Assembly: GCA_021234155.1 (NCBI GenBank)
Contig: JAJEKV010000065.1
Coordinates: 4,705,594 to 4,769,593 of the forward strand
Reading direction: 5' to 3'
From: Isoetes taiwanensis
Taxonomy: Eukaryota > Streptophyta > Lycopodiopsida > Isoetales > Isoetaceae
DNA: 64,000 nt
Part shown: one piece after another, positions 12,191-24,040 of the stretch
Position numbering within the stretch: position 1 is the stretch's first letter
Layout of the letters: every line of letters begins with the position of its first letter
Notes under the pieces: generated by a model
Databases searched by the model: none
What the model was told of the DNA's origin: nothing
The model's input: the letters and a program-made list of their open reading frames with translations, nothing else
Made by a program: the position numbers and the translations under genes

Positions 12191-12257
12191 GTCTCACACG
12201 TTGTGCCCAGATCAAAAATGGGAGTTTCATTTTTGCTCCTGGCGCGATGTGTGAGAC
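12191..12257. repeat. 67-nt hairpin repeat, copy 3 of 3
   Basis: Same length and termini as copies 1 and 2. It reads TTGTGCCCAG where copy 2 reads TTGCGCCCAG, and GCGATGTGTG where the others have GCGACGTGTG. Confidence 0.85.
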
Positions 12258-12449
12258 CTTCTTGCTTTTGAAGGTTTTGACTCACTATTTTTTAATCTTT
12301 TTATGTTCTAATTCACTTACTGTTACTAGCTTAGCATATACTATAAACAATGAGAAAAAATTTTCCCATTTTTCGAGGTTTGAGGATCCTATCAAGTTAG
12401 TACTACTGGGAGCATGGTCAGTGCTTTGCTCTTGGTCTCCAAGAACATT

Positions 12450-12461
12450 GCTCTGATACCA
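12450..12461 (-). promoter_or_regulatory. primer-binding site (initiator Met tRNA type)
   Basis: On the minus strand this reads TGGTATCAGAGC, the usual plant LTR-element primer site complementary to the 3' end of initiator methionine tRNA. It lies one base inside the LTR edge at 12463. Confidence 0.85.
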
Positions 12462-12462
12462 C

Positions 12463-13971
12463 TGTGACGTCCCCTACTCATATACGGTGCCCGCACCGTA
12501 TACAAACAGGAGTTCATCCCCCATACCAGCTCCATACTGATACAGGGCCCTCCACGTATCACTGCAACCTTGATGAGTTCCAGTGGGAAGAATGAAGGGG
12601 TCATTTACCCTATCTTCCTCAGGGCCTACCTAGCTGCAGAAGCGTAAACATACATGTCAGTATACAACATCAACATCACATAACCATCTCGAAGGATGAC
12701 TCATCACATATCTGCATAGACAAAGATCAGTACATCACATGGGGAATCCTACCCAAGGCTCAGACTCAAAGGAATGACTGACGGCTTGGGTCTCCAGAGT
12801 TCATTGCAGACAGAATTCATGGCAATGGATTTGGCTGGCATGAGATCATGGCTTAGGGTAGTCCACTCCATCCGCCCCTCCTGTGCACACTTTGCAGAGT
12901 AGGTTGAAGAGTGTTGGGACCTAACTTTAGCCCGCCGGATGCATAGCCAAAGGGGCTATTCCTGGGTTGCATCTCCCCAGTTTGGGGCAGGTAGGGATCA
13001 CTCCCTCCAGAGATCTACATGCTGACTCAAGGTGACTAGAGGGCCACCGCCCTTATTCGACTTGAACCCAATGGAGAGTGACGCATCACTCCACGGGTGT
13101 CGAGCCCATGCCTTACCCACACTCAGTGGCAAGCCATTAGACCTAGTCCACAGTGATCCCCGGTAGACTTTACACACCAGGGGGATCGTTCAAGAGTCAG
13201 AACACGAACCTCCTTATGAGTCAGTCTGGCCCCTTCACCCACAACCAGGTGTGGTTCTTGTACACATGCCGAATACTAGTAATGCACTAAAGGGACTAGC
13301 TAGGAGCATCAACTACTAAGCTGTAGGTCTCTACCCCCCTTCCCAATACAATGAGTCCACAGAGATCATCCATACATCAGTATCATCACAGACTAAAGAA
13401 TAATATCTAATCTATATCATAGAAGTTATGTTCTTTAGTTAGGGCTCGTTATCTAGGGCTCTATGTGGCTGCTATGGGCAATTCAATAGGCTAAACCTGC
13501 TAACTCTGTGCCCGGAAGGCGGATTAGGCTATTGAATTGACAAAATACCTGGTCCTTGGTTCGCTCCTCTTGCTCGGAATGCTTCCATGTCACTGTCTTG
13601 CTTGGAGATGCGATCGGAAAGGAAGTCTGACGAGCTGGGCACTCAGGCAGATCTTGGGAGTCGGAATTGACTCTTGAAATGCGCGAAACGGAGCTCGGAA
13701 GGTCTGTGGACGAAAAAGGAAAAGTTAGGGTTTGGTGGCCTTATGTAGGCTATCAGTTAGGGTTAGGGTTTCCATGACCCGTGGTATGCCTTTTAATGGT
13801 TACAGGTCTAAAGTGCGCACATTGATAAATGTGTGCACACTTGCAAGTTGCCCCCTAGGGCACTACTTGCTTGGCTATACGTCGGCGTACACATCACTTG
13901 GAATGGCATGTGCGCGTGACGTTGCAGTACGGTATACGTCTTGAGACCGTATATTGTACTGGAACGTCACA
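12463..13971 (-). repeat. 5' LTR of a minus-strand gypsy element
   Basis: About 1.5 kb with termini TGTGACG...CGTCACA in either direction, adjacent to a primer-binding site at its inner end. Internal sequence near 12868-12990 matches, in inverse orientation, the LTR at 16770-18354. The two LTRs therefore belong to one family, although they differ at many positions. Confidence 0.82.
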
Positions 13972-15497
13972 TCCAAGGAATAATCCAATCGAATGAAAAG
14001 AAGTAATCTAACAAGTCCGGCCAACTTGTTATGATGACATCAATTCAATTGATAGGAATATTCCAAGAGAGTAAATAACTAAGAAAGGGGGATATTTAGA
14101 ATATAAAATTGAATAATACATGAAAGGCACATCTAAAATAAGAAGCACATTAATCACATAGCCCTTTGAGACAAAAGGAGTTGTCATGATGATAAAACCT
14201 TGTAATTTAGAATTGTTCTAAATAATTCAGTAACTCATCGCTTAAGAATAGATATATTAAACATGATGGCTGCATCCATCATAAACGGTTAAATATGTTA
14301 GCTAAGGCTAGTGAATTAATGCGTTAGTTAGAATCATATAGCCTCTTAAGGTAGATAGAATAGCTGAGATGTTATGACAACATCAATTGAGGGGATAGGA
14401 TACATTGAGGTATAGGACCATTTTCTTATGAAGAAAGTGGGGGCTCAATCTTAGGACTGAACCTACCTATATCTTAGGAGTTGAATCGTCATCAAATTAG
14501 TCAACCCTTAGAATAGAGTTCCTTCCGCAAGTAGCCAAAGCAATTAGGAAAGCAAAGCAAAGCCAATTGCACCAAAGCAATTGCGGGGGAGCGAATTAAT
14601 GGAAACAATACAACGGCCAAGTCGTCTCCAAATTAGTCGACACCGGTGGGTGCGACAACTAAGGTGGGGAGAGGCTTTGTATAATAGATAGAATGCATGA
14701 TGGGAAAAGCATTCACACCTAGGAATGAGCTAGTAGCCTAGCTCTTAATTAAATTATTCAGGGTTGTGAACCCCGTATAACTACATAAATTATATAATAT
14801 TAAGTATGCTATTATGCAGGGCATCGATAGCACTCCATGAGGGCATGTATCATAAGCTTTAATGTCTTGTTGATAAATTATATGTTCATAATAACTGCAT
14901 AGATAGTTTTGTCTTGTGTAGATATCTCAGTATCGAGATAAAGTAAGATAATAATTACATAAAATCTTAGTTAAACCTTTGCAAGGGTGTAATTCCTTCC
15001 AAAGGCATTTAAGTAACCTTCATAGGGTCCTGACAAATATAATAAGAATTTGTCTATCTTCTCATAAGTATAGAAACTATAAAGTATATACATGTAAGGT
15101 TGATACATCACCAACCAAGTAGCGAGCGAGAGTCACACGCTCAACACTTGGATCCGATGATATAAACCCTAGCCATATGATAAATAATTAAAATACTTTT
15201 CAAAATAAGTATTGCCTCGATAATTGTATGATGACATAGTTATCATATAACAGTTAGTTAAATATAATACTATTGGAAGCAATATATCCAATACTACTAT
15301 AATGTTAGTATAAAAATACTATCGTAAGGTAATTAATATAATTGCATGCATTAAAGGAAGTCCAGCAGGGATCATGCAGGGGTCCAAGACTGTAATGCTT
15401 ATTTAAGATGTTAACAGATGTTAGCCGGCATGCAACAGTTAGTGGAGGAAGTACGAAGATATCTTCTAGTAGCAAGAAGCCGGCAGAAGTGCTTAGA
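13972..15497. other. AT-rich non-coding stretch outside the LTR
   Basis: No open frame with a recognisable product. It may hold decayed internal sequence of the plus-strand gypsy element whose 3' end follows at 15641, but no motif confirms this. Confidence 0.4.
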
Positions 15498-15640
15498 TGA
15501 AGCTCTGCATCGACAATTGCATAGATGAAGCTCTGCATCGGCGATTAGGCTGAAGCTCTACATCGGCGATTACAGCATCGGCAATTAGGTTGAAGCTCTG
15601 CATCGGCGATTACAGCATCGGCGATTAGGCTGAAGCTTGC
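15498..15640. repeat. minisatellite GATGAAGCTCTGCATCGGC
   Basis: Five to six imperfect copies of two interleaved phrases, GAAGCTCTGCATCGGCGATTA and CAGCATCGGCGATTAGGCT. Confidence 0.75.
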
Positions 15641-15896
15641 TCCAAGGTGGTCTGGACCGTTCAGGATAACCAAAAGAGTAGGTAACCAATTCTATAAGTT
15701 GGACCTGCCAGCACACTTGAATATCCATAGTGTTTTCCAAGTAAGTCTCCTAAAGAAACACACTCTTAATCCAGAGGAAGTATTGGAGACACCAAAGTTA
15801 CTGGAAATGATGGACGATCACCTTGAGATTGTTCCAAAGGATCTTCTTGTCAGATCCTATAAGAAGACAAGAAGATCTCAATTCTCCAATACCTAG
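15641..15896 (+). pseudogene. 3' end of a gypsy pol gene
   Basis: The frame reads TKRVGNQFYKLDLPAHLNIH then SVFQVSLLKKH, the conserved region after the integrase core in many plant Ty3/gypsy elements (VGxxAYxLxLP...IHxVFHVS). Upstream integrase and reverse transcriptase are absent. It is followed, after a degraded stretch, by a polypurine tract and the LTR at 16770. Confidence 0.75.
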
Positions 15897-16049
15897 TGAA
15901 AGGGTCACTTACCAGTGGAAGACGCTACATGGGCACTACAAATAGATCTTGAGAAGCAGTACCCACAACTCATGGAGCAACGCAAGGTTCGACTCGTCAT
16001 CAAAGTAGTCAACACCAAACTGATAGGTGAGTGGAAGGTAGATTAAAAA

Positions 16050-16076
16050 GTCTACTTCCGTCCCACGGAAGTAGAC
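16050..16076. repeat. perfect inverted repeat with a 3-nt loop
   Basis: GTCTACTTCCGT, loop CCC, then its exact complement, within the 3' part of the gypsy element. Confidence 0.8.
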
Positions 16077-16145
16077 GATCTTGAGAGATAAAAGGTCATT
16101 CAGGTATGCATTGATAGGAAAGCACCTCTAGTCAATGCCTACTAT

Positions 16146-16231
16146 GGGAAGGACGCCATCCTTCACGCCCAAATACGGGAAGGACGCCATCCTTCACGCC
16201 CAAATACAGGAAGGACGCCACCCTTCACGCC
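16146..16231. repeat. 31-bp tandem repeat, about 2.8 copies
   Basis: The unit begins GGGAAGGACGCCATCCTTCA. Each unit holds the small palindrome GAAGGA-CGCCA-TCCTTC. Confidence 0.85.
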
Positions 16232-16756
16232 AAAGGCAACTAAAGGTGTAGGCATGAGTGATCATCCTAGGCATGATAGGGCGTTGTCTCCACGGCCAAG
16301 ATGGAAGAAACATAATCTTCCTACGCCGGGAGATTAGCCTTGCATCCATATAAATTGTAATTAATGGGTGGTTCCCTAACAACCAACTTTATAATGAATA
16401 AATGTGTATTAACGTAGTGTTGGACCGGCAGGCCAATAGAATGATCTAAGGGACAGGGACTTGCAACACATATTTGTTTGTCGTAATGTGTTGCAAGGAG
16501 ACCAAATGGATTTTAATTTATAGAATTTTGAAACTATGTTTATAAACTATAAAATTTTGTGAATAATAGATGATAAAGTAAGAGGGTGAAAGACTCCCTT
16601 ACCATAGTACGATATTAAACAAGGATATGTTATAATAAATTAAAATATTACCTTGAGGTAATTATATTGTAAAATTGTATATATATCGAATGTGATTGCA
16701 GGATATGCAGGTTTCCAAGGTGGGGAGACGCGTGATGCTGAGGACAGCATCAAGTC

Positions 16757-16769
16757 AAGGTGGGGAGAA
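16757..16769 (+). promoter_or_regulatory. polypurine tract
   Basis: The purine-rich run AAGGTGGGGAGAA lies directly before TGTGACG, the start of the LTR, as expected for plus-strand priming. A second similar run (CAAGGTGGGGAGA) occurs at about 16719-16731. Confidence 0.8.
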
Positions 16770-18354
16770 TGTGACGTTCCAGCATAATATACGATCCGAA
16801 TACGTATATTATACTGCCATGTCACACGTACATGTCACGAATGACATGTACTTGAGAGCCGTAAAAGAATGCACCTAGGGGGCAAGAGTTGCACCTAGGG
16901 GGGCAACCTCGACTGTTGTGCATGTTTAATAAACATACACAACTATAAACCCCATGGACCCCATTGCCAAATGGCAAAACCCCATTTGGCCAATGTCTAA
17001 TCTAACCCTAAGGGTTTCTATATAAGGGCTCTCCCCTTAGACCTTAAACCCTTTTTCTTCTTTCACATTAGGGTTTTCCTTGAGCTCCTTTCCTTCTCTC
17101 GCATTTAGGGTTCCCTTGAGCCATTTCGGCCAAGCCAAGACCCTAATTCGCATTGCCCGGCTCTGAAAAGCCGCCTTTGCACAACAGATCTTCGAGTAGC
17201 AGCAGTCTTTAGCAGGATCAGAGGCATGGACGCATTCCGAGGATCTGGAGCAGGTCAAGTGCCAGGTAAATAGTCATTCTATTGTGCAAAGCCGCCTTTT
17301 GGCTAGGCAGTAAGCTGGTTTAGCATGTTAGTTCAGCCTTAGAGGCCTTACAGATCCCGAGATCATAAGCTCTAACAAAGGAACCTAACTCTGGATGTTT
17401 AGATAGATAGATTAGATGTTATTCTTCATTTCAGTTCTGTGATGATGTTGGTATTTCACTCTGTGACCTCCATGTATTGGGACGGGGGGTAGAGGCCTAA
17501 AGCCTGTGTAGCAGATGATCCTAGATAGCCTACTAGTTTCCAATTACATGCGGCCCATGCACAGGAGCCCGCCTGGTTGTGGGTGGCGGGGCTAGACCGG
17601 TTGACAAGGAGGAACTTGTCCCATCACGGATTGACCCCTCTGGTGTGTAAAGCCTACCGGGGGTCTAAGTGGGCTAGGCTTAATGGCTTGTCACTGAGTG
17701 TGGGCAAGGTATGAGCTCGACACCTCTTGGGTGATGCGTCACCTTCAATGAGGTTCAAGTCGAATATGGGCAGTGGCCCTCTAGCCGCATGTGATGGGCA
17801 TGGATGCCTCTGGAGGGGAAGTGACTCTCCTCCTGCCTGATCGGGACTGGGGAGATGCAACCCAGCAATAGCCCCCTTGGCTATGCACCCGGCAGGCTAT
17901 GGTCAGGTCCCAATACTTTTCAACCTACTCTGCAAAGTGTGCACGGGAGGGGCGGATGGAGTGGACTACCCTCAGCCATGTTCTTATGCCAGCCAAATCC
18001 ATTTGCCATGAATTATGTCTGCAATGACTTATGGGGGCCCAAGCCGTCAGTCGAACCCCCTTTGAGTCTGAGCCCTGGGTAGGATTCCCCTTTGTTGTTA
18101 TTGCTCATATTGATGTTGTTGTACATGTGATGATTATGATGTGTTCACCCTTCGAGGTGATTGTATTGATGTATTGATGTTATGTGCTCATGTTCATTCG
18201 CACTTCTGCAGCTAGGTCGACCCGAAGGGAGACGGGCAATGACACATCCACTCTTCCCTTGCTGGCTGATGGCCCCCGCCAGTTTGGATGTCAGGGGGGA
18301 TGCTCCGCCTTCTGATACGAAGTGTGCATCGTAGAGGAAGTAGGGGACGTCACA
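16770..18354 (+). repeat. 3' LTR of a plus-strand gypsy element
   Basis: About 1.6 kb, starting TGTGACGTTCC and ending GGGGACGTCACA, preceded by a polypurine tract and pol remnant. A TATA-like sequence lies at 17019. The matching 5' LTR is not in direct orientation in this window, so the element is truncated or rearranged. Confidence 0.85.
17019..17026 (+). promoter_or_regulatory. TATA box of the LTR
   Basis: TATATAAG, followed by GGGCTCTCCCCTTAG, inside the LTR about 250 bases from its start. This placement is typical of LTR promoters. Confidence 0.6.
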
Positions 18355-18529
18355 GCCTTAGTACAATAAGAACATAAACAAGACAGTTCTCTCACATGCA
18401 GCTGAGTGGAGCAGCCCTTATTAAATCCATGAATAGAGTGGAGTTGTCTGGTATTTGGTATGGTCTCAGCTCCCCAGCTCTTCTTTCTGTCTACGTCTTT
18501 AGGCTTCACTTCCCAGGAATATCTCCTTC

Positions 18530-19569
18530 TCTATCCGCCCCTCCTGTGCATACTTTGCAGAATGGGCTGATAAGTCTTGGGACTTGACCGTAGCCTGCCG
18601 GGTGCATAGCCAAGGAGGCTACTCTTGGGTTGCATCTCCCCAGTCCCGATGAGGCAGGAGGAGATTGCTCCCTCCAGAGGTACATATGCCCATTGCAGGC
18701 GGCTAGAGGTCCGCTACCCATCTACGACTTGAACCCCATGGAAGGTGACGCATCACCCCATAGGTGTCGAGCCCATGCCTTTACACACTACAGGGATCAA
18801 TCTGCAATCCGCCGGTCTAGTCCCCCCACTCATAGCCAGGCGGGCTCTTATGCACAGGCTGCATTATTTGAGAATTAATGAGGCTATCTAGATACATCAA
18901 CTATTAATGCTTTCAAGGTCTCTACCTCCCTTCCTAATACACAGGAGTGCACATAGAATAGAGCATCATCATCCATAGAATTGAAATGTTAACAACATCT
19001 AATCTATCTACCTAAACATACATGGTTAGGTTCCTTCCTTAGGGCTTGTGATCTCAGAAGCTATAAGGCCTCTAAGGCTAAACTAACATGCTAATCTAGC
19101 TCATTGCTGGACTGGAAGTCGGCATTGCACAATAGAATTGCTATTTACCTAACCCTGGTTTGCTCCATCTCCTCGGAAAACATCCATGCTTCTGTTCGGG
19201 TCAAAGGCGACTGAATATGGGAGATCTATTGTGTAAGGCCGGCTTGGCAGCGCCTGGCAATGCGGAGTAGCACTAGCACTTGGCCAGAATGGCTTAAGGG
19301 AGCTGGAATGCGAGAAGGAAAAAGGTTTAGGGTTTCCCTTTGGTTCCTTTTACATGACCCTTTTAGGGTTAGGGCTAAAAGAGCATATGGGGTTTTGCCA
19401 TGTGGCAAAAAGGGTTAAATGCACATTTAAAGATATGTGCAACCTAGGAAGTTGCCCTCTAGGGTGCAACCCTTTATGGATCTAAGTACATGTCGTCATG
19501 GCGACATGTACGAGTGATGTAGCCATATAATATATGTATTCGCACCATATATTATGCTGGAACGTCACA
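18530..19569 (-). repeat. truncated LTR copy, inverse orientation
   Basis: Ends CTGGAACGTCACA at 19569 and carries the family phrases ATCCGCCCCTCCTGTGCA and GGGTTGCATCTCCCCAGT. The inner terminus is missing. The sequence between the plus LTR end (18354) and about 18530 has no clear match. Confidence 0.7.
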
Positions 19570-19889
19570 TCTCCTCGGTCCGATGAGGCAGGAAAGAGAT
19601 GAGTCCCCTCCTGGAGCACAATGGTTCCATGGGTGGCGAGAGGATCGTAGCACCAACGGTGTCCACGCATCTGTATCCGACTTATCCTCTGAAATACATA
19701 AGCTCACCGCACTTATCGAGACTAGGACGTCCCACCGGACGGTGCCTGCGACCCAGGGGGTGTCAGACCCATACCCGACCCACATGCGGTGACCGACTAT
19801 AAGCCTATCACATTATAGGATCCCCAGTAGCCACGTCCAGCAAGGCTCCAGCTCCACTTCACCATTATGTCCATTGTATAGTGCTCAAT
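19570..19889. other. short LTR-derived or unassigned spacer
   Basis: Starts CTCCTCGGTCCGATGAGGCAGGA, weakly like an internal LTR segment near 18640. It has no gene, and it ends where clear similarity to the LTR of element D starts. Confidence 0.4.
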
Positions 19890-20724
19890 CTTGTTACCAA
19901 CACCACAAATGATTAGTTCTTCTCAGCAATTCCCCTGATCTATTACCCATCATCCGTACAGAAATCCAATTGCTACCACAGAAAGGCCTGGCCTAATCTA
20001 TGGCTACAATAGCATAATCACCCTGCCAAACTGAGCTTCACAGCCAAGTTTCGATCCAAACAGAGATCTAGAACTTTAGAATTGTTTCTTTCTCAAAAGC
20101 CCAACTTCGGCTTATCCCTGGCCAATTCGCCCTCCAAGTTTTATAAACCCACAACTGGAGCTAACCTCAATTCTGCTGAGTCAAATCTGACCCACCTGGG
20201 CCCAAATCCGATTCCAATCAGAGCCACCACTACAGATTCAACATATCTGTTATCGCCGACCTGTTACAGATCATCCCGATCTGTTCTTCAACAGGTTTTT
20301 GTCCCAACGAACCAAATCATGCCATGTGTCTTTAAACATTAACATTTAACAATGTTAACTTATATTATTTCTCCTAAATAACAACATTAACACCCCTAGC
20401 GCTAATAACCAACACTAGTACCCTTGAACTTGTAACACCACCTGCTCACTAATACTAACGTTACGTGACTACTGGCAATCATTAGTACCACATGCCTTGC
20501 TTCCGCAACTAATATTATTAACTAATATTAATGCCCCTAGTGACCGATATTGGTCCCTAGCCATCTTGTGTCCCTTATTCCGCATTCTGTCACCATAAAC
20601 TGATTACAGTCAACATGGTCCATTAATCACAACTACCCAACAATTGTAACTAATAGTACCCCCATGCTCATGGACGTCCGTCAAGGGTCCAATTCCGGCT
20701 ATACCCTTTGGAGCACCTGTAACA
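19890..20724 (-). repeat. 3' LTR of D (left end truncated)
   Basis: Similar to 36940-37813 over its length. The LTR start TGTTACAGGTGCTCC reads on the minus strand from 20724. The terminal ~100 bases found at 36798-36900 have no counterpart here. Confidence 0.82.
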
Positions 20725-20745
20725 TACCTCCCCCCCTTTTGGACC
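20725..20745 (-). promoter_or_regulatory. polypurine tract of D
   Basis: On the minus strand a run of the type AAAAGGGGGGGAGGTA directly precedes the LTR start at 20724. Confidence 0.8.
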
Positions 20746-21022
20746 TTGTCCTCAAGGTTGATTCTTTAGATGAGGGAACTGCTGCACAAGTTCCTCTGTC
20801 TCCCAGGTGGCATCCTCAAGAGACTGGTCCTGCCACTGAACCAGATGTTCTACCACATCTCTACTCCGCAGTTGCCAAACTTTTTTTATCTAAAAGACCT
20901 TCTGGCGTTACAGAGAAGTTTAAGACGACCGGTATGCTTTGCGGACTAACCACATTAGCGGTATCCAGTATAGCCTTCTTCAGCTGACTTAACAGAATGG
21001 ATCCCAGCTTTCTGCGGTAAGT

Positions 21023-22848
21023 TCAACTCGTATGCTGTTTCCCCAATCCTTTTAGTAATCTTAAAAGGTCCAGCATACCGCGAGTAAGTTTGGGCACTCG
21101 ACCCTTAGTTAAAGGCCGTATGCATTGCCGTAATATTGCATCCATATCATAGAGCATATGCGTTGCAACTTCGGTTCTGAGGTACTTATGCATACCGGAA
21201 TAAGCCCTTGGATTTCGACCTATCATAGCCACAAAGGGAGTCATTTGAATTCACGTATGATGGCTATTATTGTAAGCAAATTCTAGATAAGATAGGTAAT
21301 CCTCCCATCTAGACTGCTTCTCATGGACAAAAGTTCGCAACATATTCTGTAGGATTATGTTTATACGCTCGATTTGTCCATCTGTCTGTGGATGATTTCC
21401 ACTACTCATGTACAATCGGATCCTCAATCCTTTCATGAGAACCCTCCAGAAGTGACCCGCAAATTTAGTGTCTCGATCACTTACAATAGACAAGGGAAGT
21501 CCAAAAGTTAGAAACATATGTTGCATATAGGTAACTGCTACATCATGTCCCGTAGCCTCCCCTTTTAATGCTATAAACTTAGCATACTTGGTTAATCGAT
21601 CCACTACTACCAAAATTTGAGTATGTTGCCTAACTGTTCTGGGCAATGCGATTATAAAGTCCATATTCACGCTCTCCCAGCGTTCATTTGGTATAGGAAG
21701 TGGTTGTAACAATCTCGGGGTTTTTCCATGATCTGCCTTTACAGCTTGACACACCAAGCAGCGGCCTATCAAGTCCTTGACTTGATCTTGCAACTCTGGC
21801 CAGTAGTGAAACCTCTTAACCAATTCATAAGTTTTCCATCCACCTCCATGCCCAGCTTGTGGAGTATCATGGTGCTCATGCAGAAGTGATTCCCTAAGAT
21901 TCCCACCTAAAGGAACATAAATCCTTTCTTTGTAAAAATGCAACCCTTCTTGCTCAGTCCACAGCTCCCCGAGCTTGACTACTGCCGGATCTTGTTGATC
22001 CTCCGTATATGCATCTTTGATCCTTTGCATAAGATCATTTTCCAAAGTTATTAGAGTATTTATATGCTTATACCTTGATAGCGCAGCGGCAACTGGATTA
22101 TTCTTGCCAGGCGTATGCTCAATGGAAAAATGAAACTCATGGAGGAAATCTAGCCATATAGCCTGTCTCGGGCTAATCTCAGCTTGACTTTGCAAGAACT
22201 TTAATGGTTTATGGTCCGTATAGATGATAAACTTGTGCGGCTCTTTGTTCGTCCCACTACACAAGTAGTGCCTCCAAGTTTTCAACGCATGCACAATAGC
22301 TAACAATTTTTCCTAATAGGTTGCGTAATTCCTTTCATCAAGACTCAGTTTTCGACTTTCATAAGCCACAACATGTCTTTGCTGCATTAACACCGCCCCC
22401 AACGCTTGCCCACAAGCGTTAGTATAGACCTCAAATGCCTCATTCAAATACGGCACCTTCAACACATGACTGCTAACCAACAAGTCCTTAATGCGTCGAA
22501 AAGCCTCTTGCTGCTCTTTCCCCCACACAAAATCGTGATCTTTTGAAAAGATCAGTGAGGGCAGTTACAACTTTGGAGAACTTTAGTACAAATTTCTGGT
22601 AGTACGTTGCTAACCCCAGAAAACTCTTGTAATTCTGAAACGTTTTCTGGTGAGTGCCATTGCTGTACCACTTGTACCTTGGCGGGATCTGGTGACACAC
22701 CTTCATCTGAAAGGATATACCCCAAATAGGCCACTTGCTGCTTAAAGAAGTCATATTTGGAGATCTTTGCATAGAGTTTATGTTCTTGCAAAATTCGAAG
22801 AAATTATTCCAAGTGAGCGAAATGTTCTTCAATAGTTTGGGAGCAGAT
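21023..22848 (-). pseudogene. D pol, 3' half: end of reverse transcriptase, RNase H, integrase
   Basis: Reading leftward from the edge of C: EEHFAHLE and EHKLYAKISKYDFF (end of the RT domain), RNase H with FIIYTDHKPLKF, a zinc-binding module with CLVCQAVK, and an integrase core with VNMDFIIALP, IVSDRDTKFAGHFW and HPQTDGQIERIN, giving the D, D and E catalytic residues. The segment to 21023 holds a further piece of pol in another frame. Stops and frame changes (near 22800, 22570, 22312 and 21250) show the gene is dead. Confidence 0.88.
22845..22848. other. target-site duplication of C, left copy (AGAT)
   Basis: AGAT precedes the left end of C and is repeated at 35549-35552. Taking out C plus one copy leaves the pol frame of D in phase. 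Confidence 0.9.
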
Positions 22849-22873
22849 AAGTCGTATTTAATTAAAGTGGGAC
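22849..22873 (+). repeat. left terminal inverted repeat of C
   Basis: Exact reverse complement of 35524-35548, ending AAAGTGGGAC. Followed by CATTCCATTCCCACTTT, a partial inverted echo of the repeat. Confidence 0.95.
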
Positions 22874-23121
22874 TCATTCCATTCCCACTTTTTTTCGGAA
22901 CCCTGTTAATTTACACGAAAAGGAGCACCCCGACCCGAAAACTATCCTTAATTCGAATTTTTGTCTGTTATTGTGCATCCAAGCTTTCTTCCAATTTTCC
23001 CTGGATAGCGAGTCGAGAACAAGAACAATGCAACTAAAACAAAGGAAATTCATTAAAGATTGGAACCAAAGCTCTAGTTGAAAAAGAATTTTTATTAATA
23101 AATTGAATAGTACAATGTATT
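22874..23121. other. left subterminal region of C
   Basis: No coding sequence recognised. A half-site of the palindrome (GCGAGTCGAGAA) occurs at 23008-23019. Confidence 0.5.
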
Positions 23122-23520
23122 TTACATCGGACGCAGAGACCATGGCGGTCTTGCTGTCACTACAATTACATCATCGTGGTAGGTGGTCCACCTTAGGGGA
23201 TTAACTTGCGGCGCTTCTTCACGCCGACTGTAAGCCTTGGGGGCAACCTGAAGAGTGTGGAATGCCTCACGTGGAGGTGCCTCTGGAGCCACCGACTGAC
23301 CTGTCCACCCGACTTCTCCACTCTCCTCCCGCAGCTTTTCATCGAATATGCTCCATCCCCAACCCCCGTGGATGTTATGCAATGCTTGCAAGATGCTTTG
23401 AGCTTCCTTGACTTCATGAAATTTCTTCGCGTCTTCTTTATCCCAAGGTTGTGCATGGCGTCTGCATTCACGAGCAACCTTATCCCAAAGGCCGGGCAAG
23501 AGTGTAGCGTGAGCGGGATC
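23122..23520 (-). CDS. unrecognised open frame in C
   Basis: About 130 codons reading PGLWDKVARECRRH, EVKEAQSILQALHNIHGGWG and ending SLRPM. Composition is protein-like (mixed charged and hydrophobic residues, Trp-rich). A low-complexity GTDPA/GTDSA-type segment lies just upstream. It could be a downstream exon of the minus-strand gene of C or a small separate gene. No function can be assigned. Confidence 0.4.
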   Translation of the reverse strand, partial: DPAHATLLPGLWDKVARECRRHAQPWDKEDAKKFHEVKEAQSILQALHNIHGGWGWSIFDEKLREESGEVGWTGQSVAPEAPPREAFHTLQVAPKAYSRREEAPQVNPLRWTTYHDDVIVVTARPPWSLRPM

Positions 23521-23763
23521 TGTGCCAGAACAGTATCTCTTCCGCCTTGAGCGGGATCTGTGCCACCTGGAGCGGTCTCTGTGATGCCTGAACGGGATCT
23601 GTGCTGGTGTCGGATCTGTGCCTGAACCACCTGGAGCAAGGAGAGTCTATGATTAACAATTACGGTGCCATTAGTCGAAACGAAGAAAAGAATGGTGAAA
23701 TCAAATTACAATAGAGAACATTCATTCCATATAACTGCATCCAATCACGTGAAAAGTAGTGTC

Positions 23764-24040
23764 TTTCTCGACTCGCGAGTCGAGAAAGGCCCGGAAAAGT
23801 CAAAGTACAACCATTCTCATTAGAATATGGTTGCATCCAATCACACATGGAAGCATACAAATGGTTTCGTCAACGAGATAAGCAGTGCCTTTCTCGACTC
23901 GCGAGTCGAGAAAGGCCCAGGAAACCCAATGTACAACCATTATCATAATAGATTATGGCTACATTCAGTCACACAAACAAACATACAAATGGTTTCATCA
24001 ACAGGACAAGCATGCCTTTCTCGACTCGCGAGTCGAGAAA
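23764..24040. repeat. palindrome array of C, cluster 1 (3 copies, 3' flank of the gene)
   Basis: Perfect copies of the 24-bp palindrome (core CTCGACTCGCGAGTCGAG flanked by TTT/AAA) at 23764-23787, 23890-23913 and 24017-24040. The second extends to a 30-bp perfect palindrome. The copies sit about 125 bases apart in diverged tandem units that also share ATACAAATGGTTTC. Confidence 0.95.

Larger units (their letters stand above)
11061..12449 (-). other. untranslated leader region of the minus-strand gypsy element
   Basis: Sequence between the primer-binding site and the first gag-like frame, with no convincing coding sequence. It contains three copies of a 67-nt hairpin repeat, listed separately. 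Confidence 0.5.

Noticed and set aside
17654-18878. Open frames within the LTR copies
   Set aside because: The LTR sequences are conserved at DNA level in both orientations, and the frames have no domain.
20082-20342. Repeated open frame in both LTRs of D (also 37124-37384)
   Set aside because: It is conserved because the LTRs are copies; no protein feature supports it.
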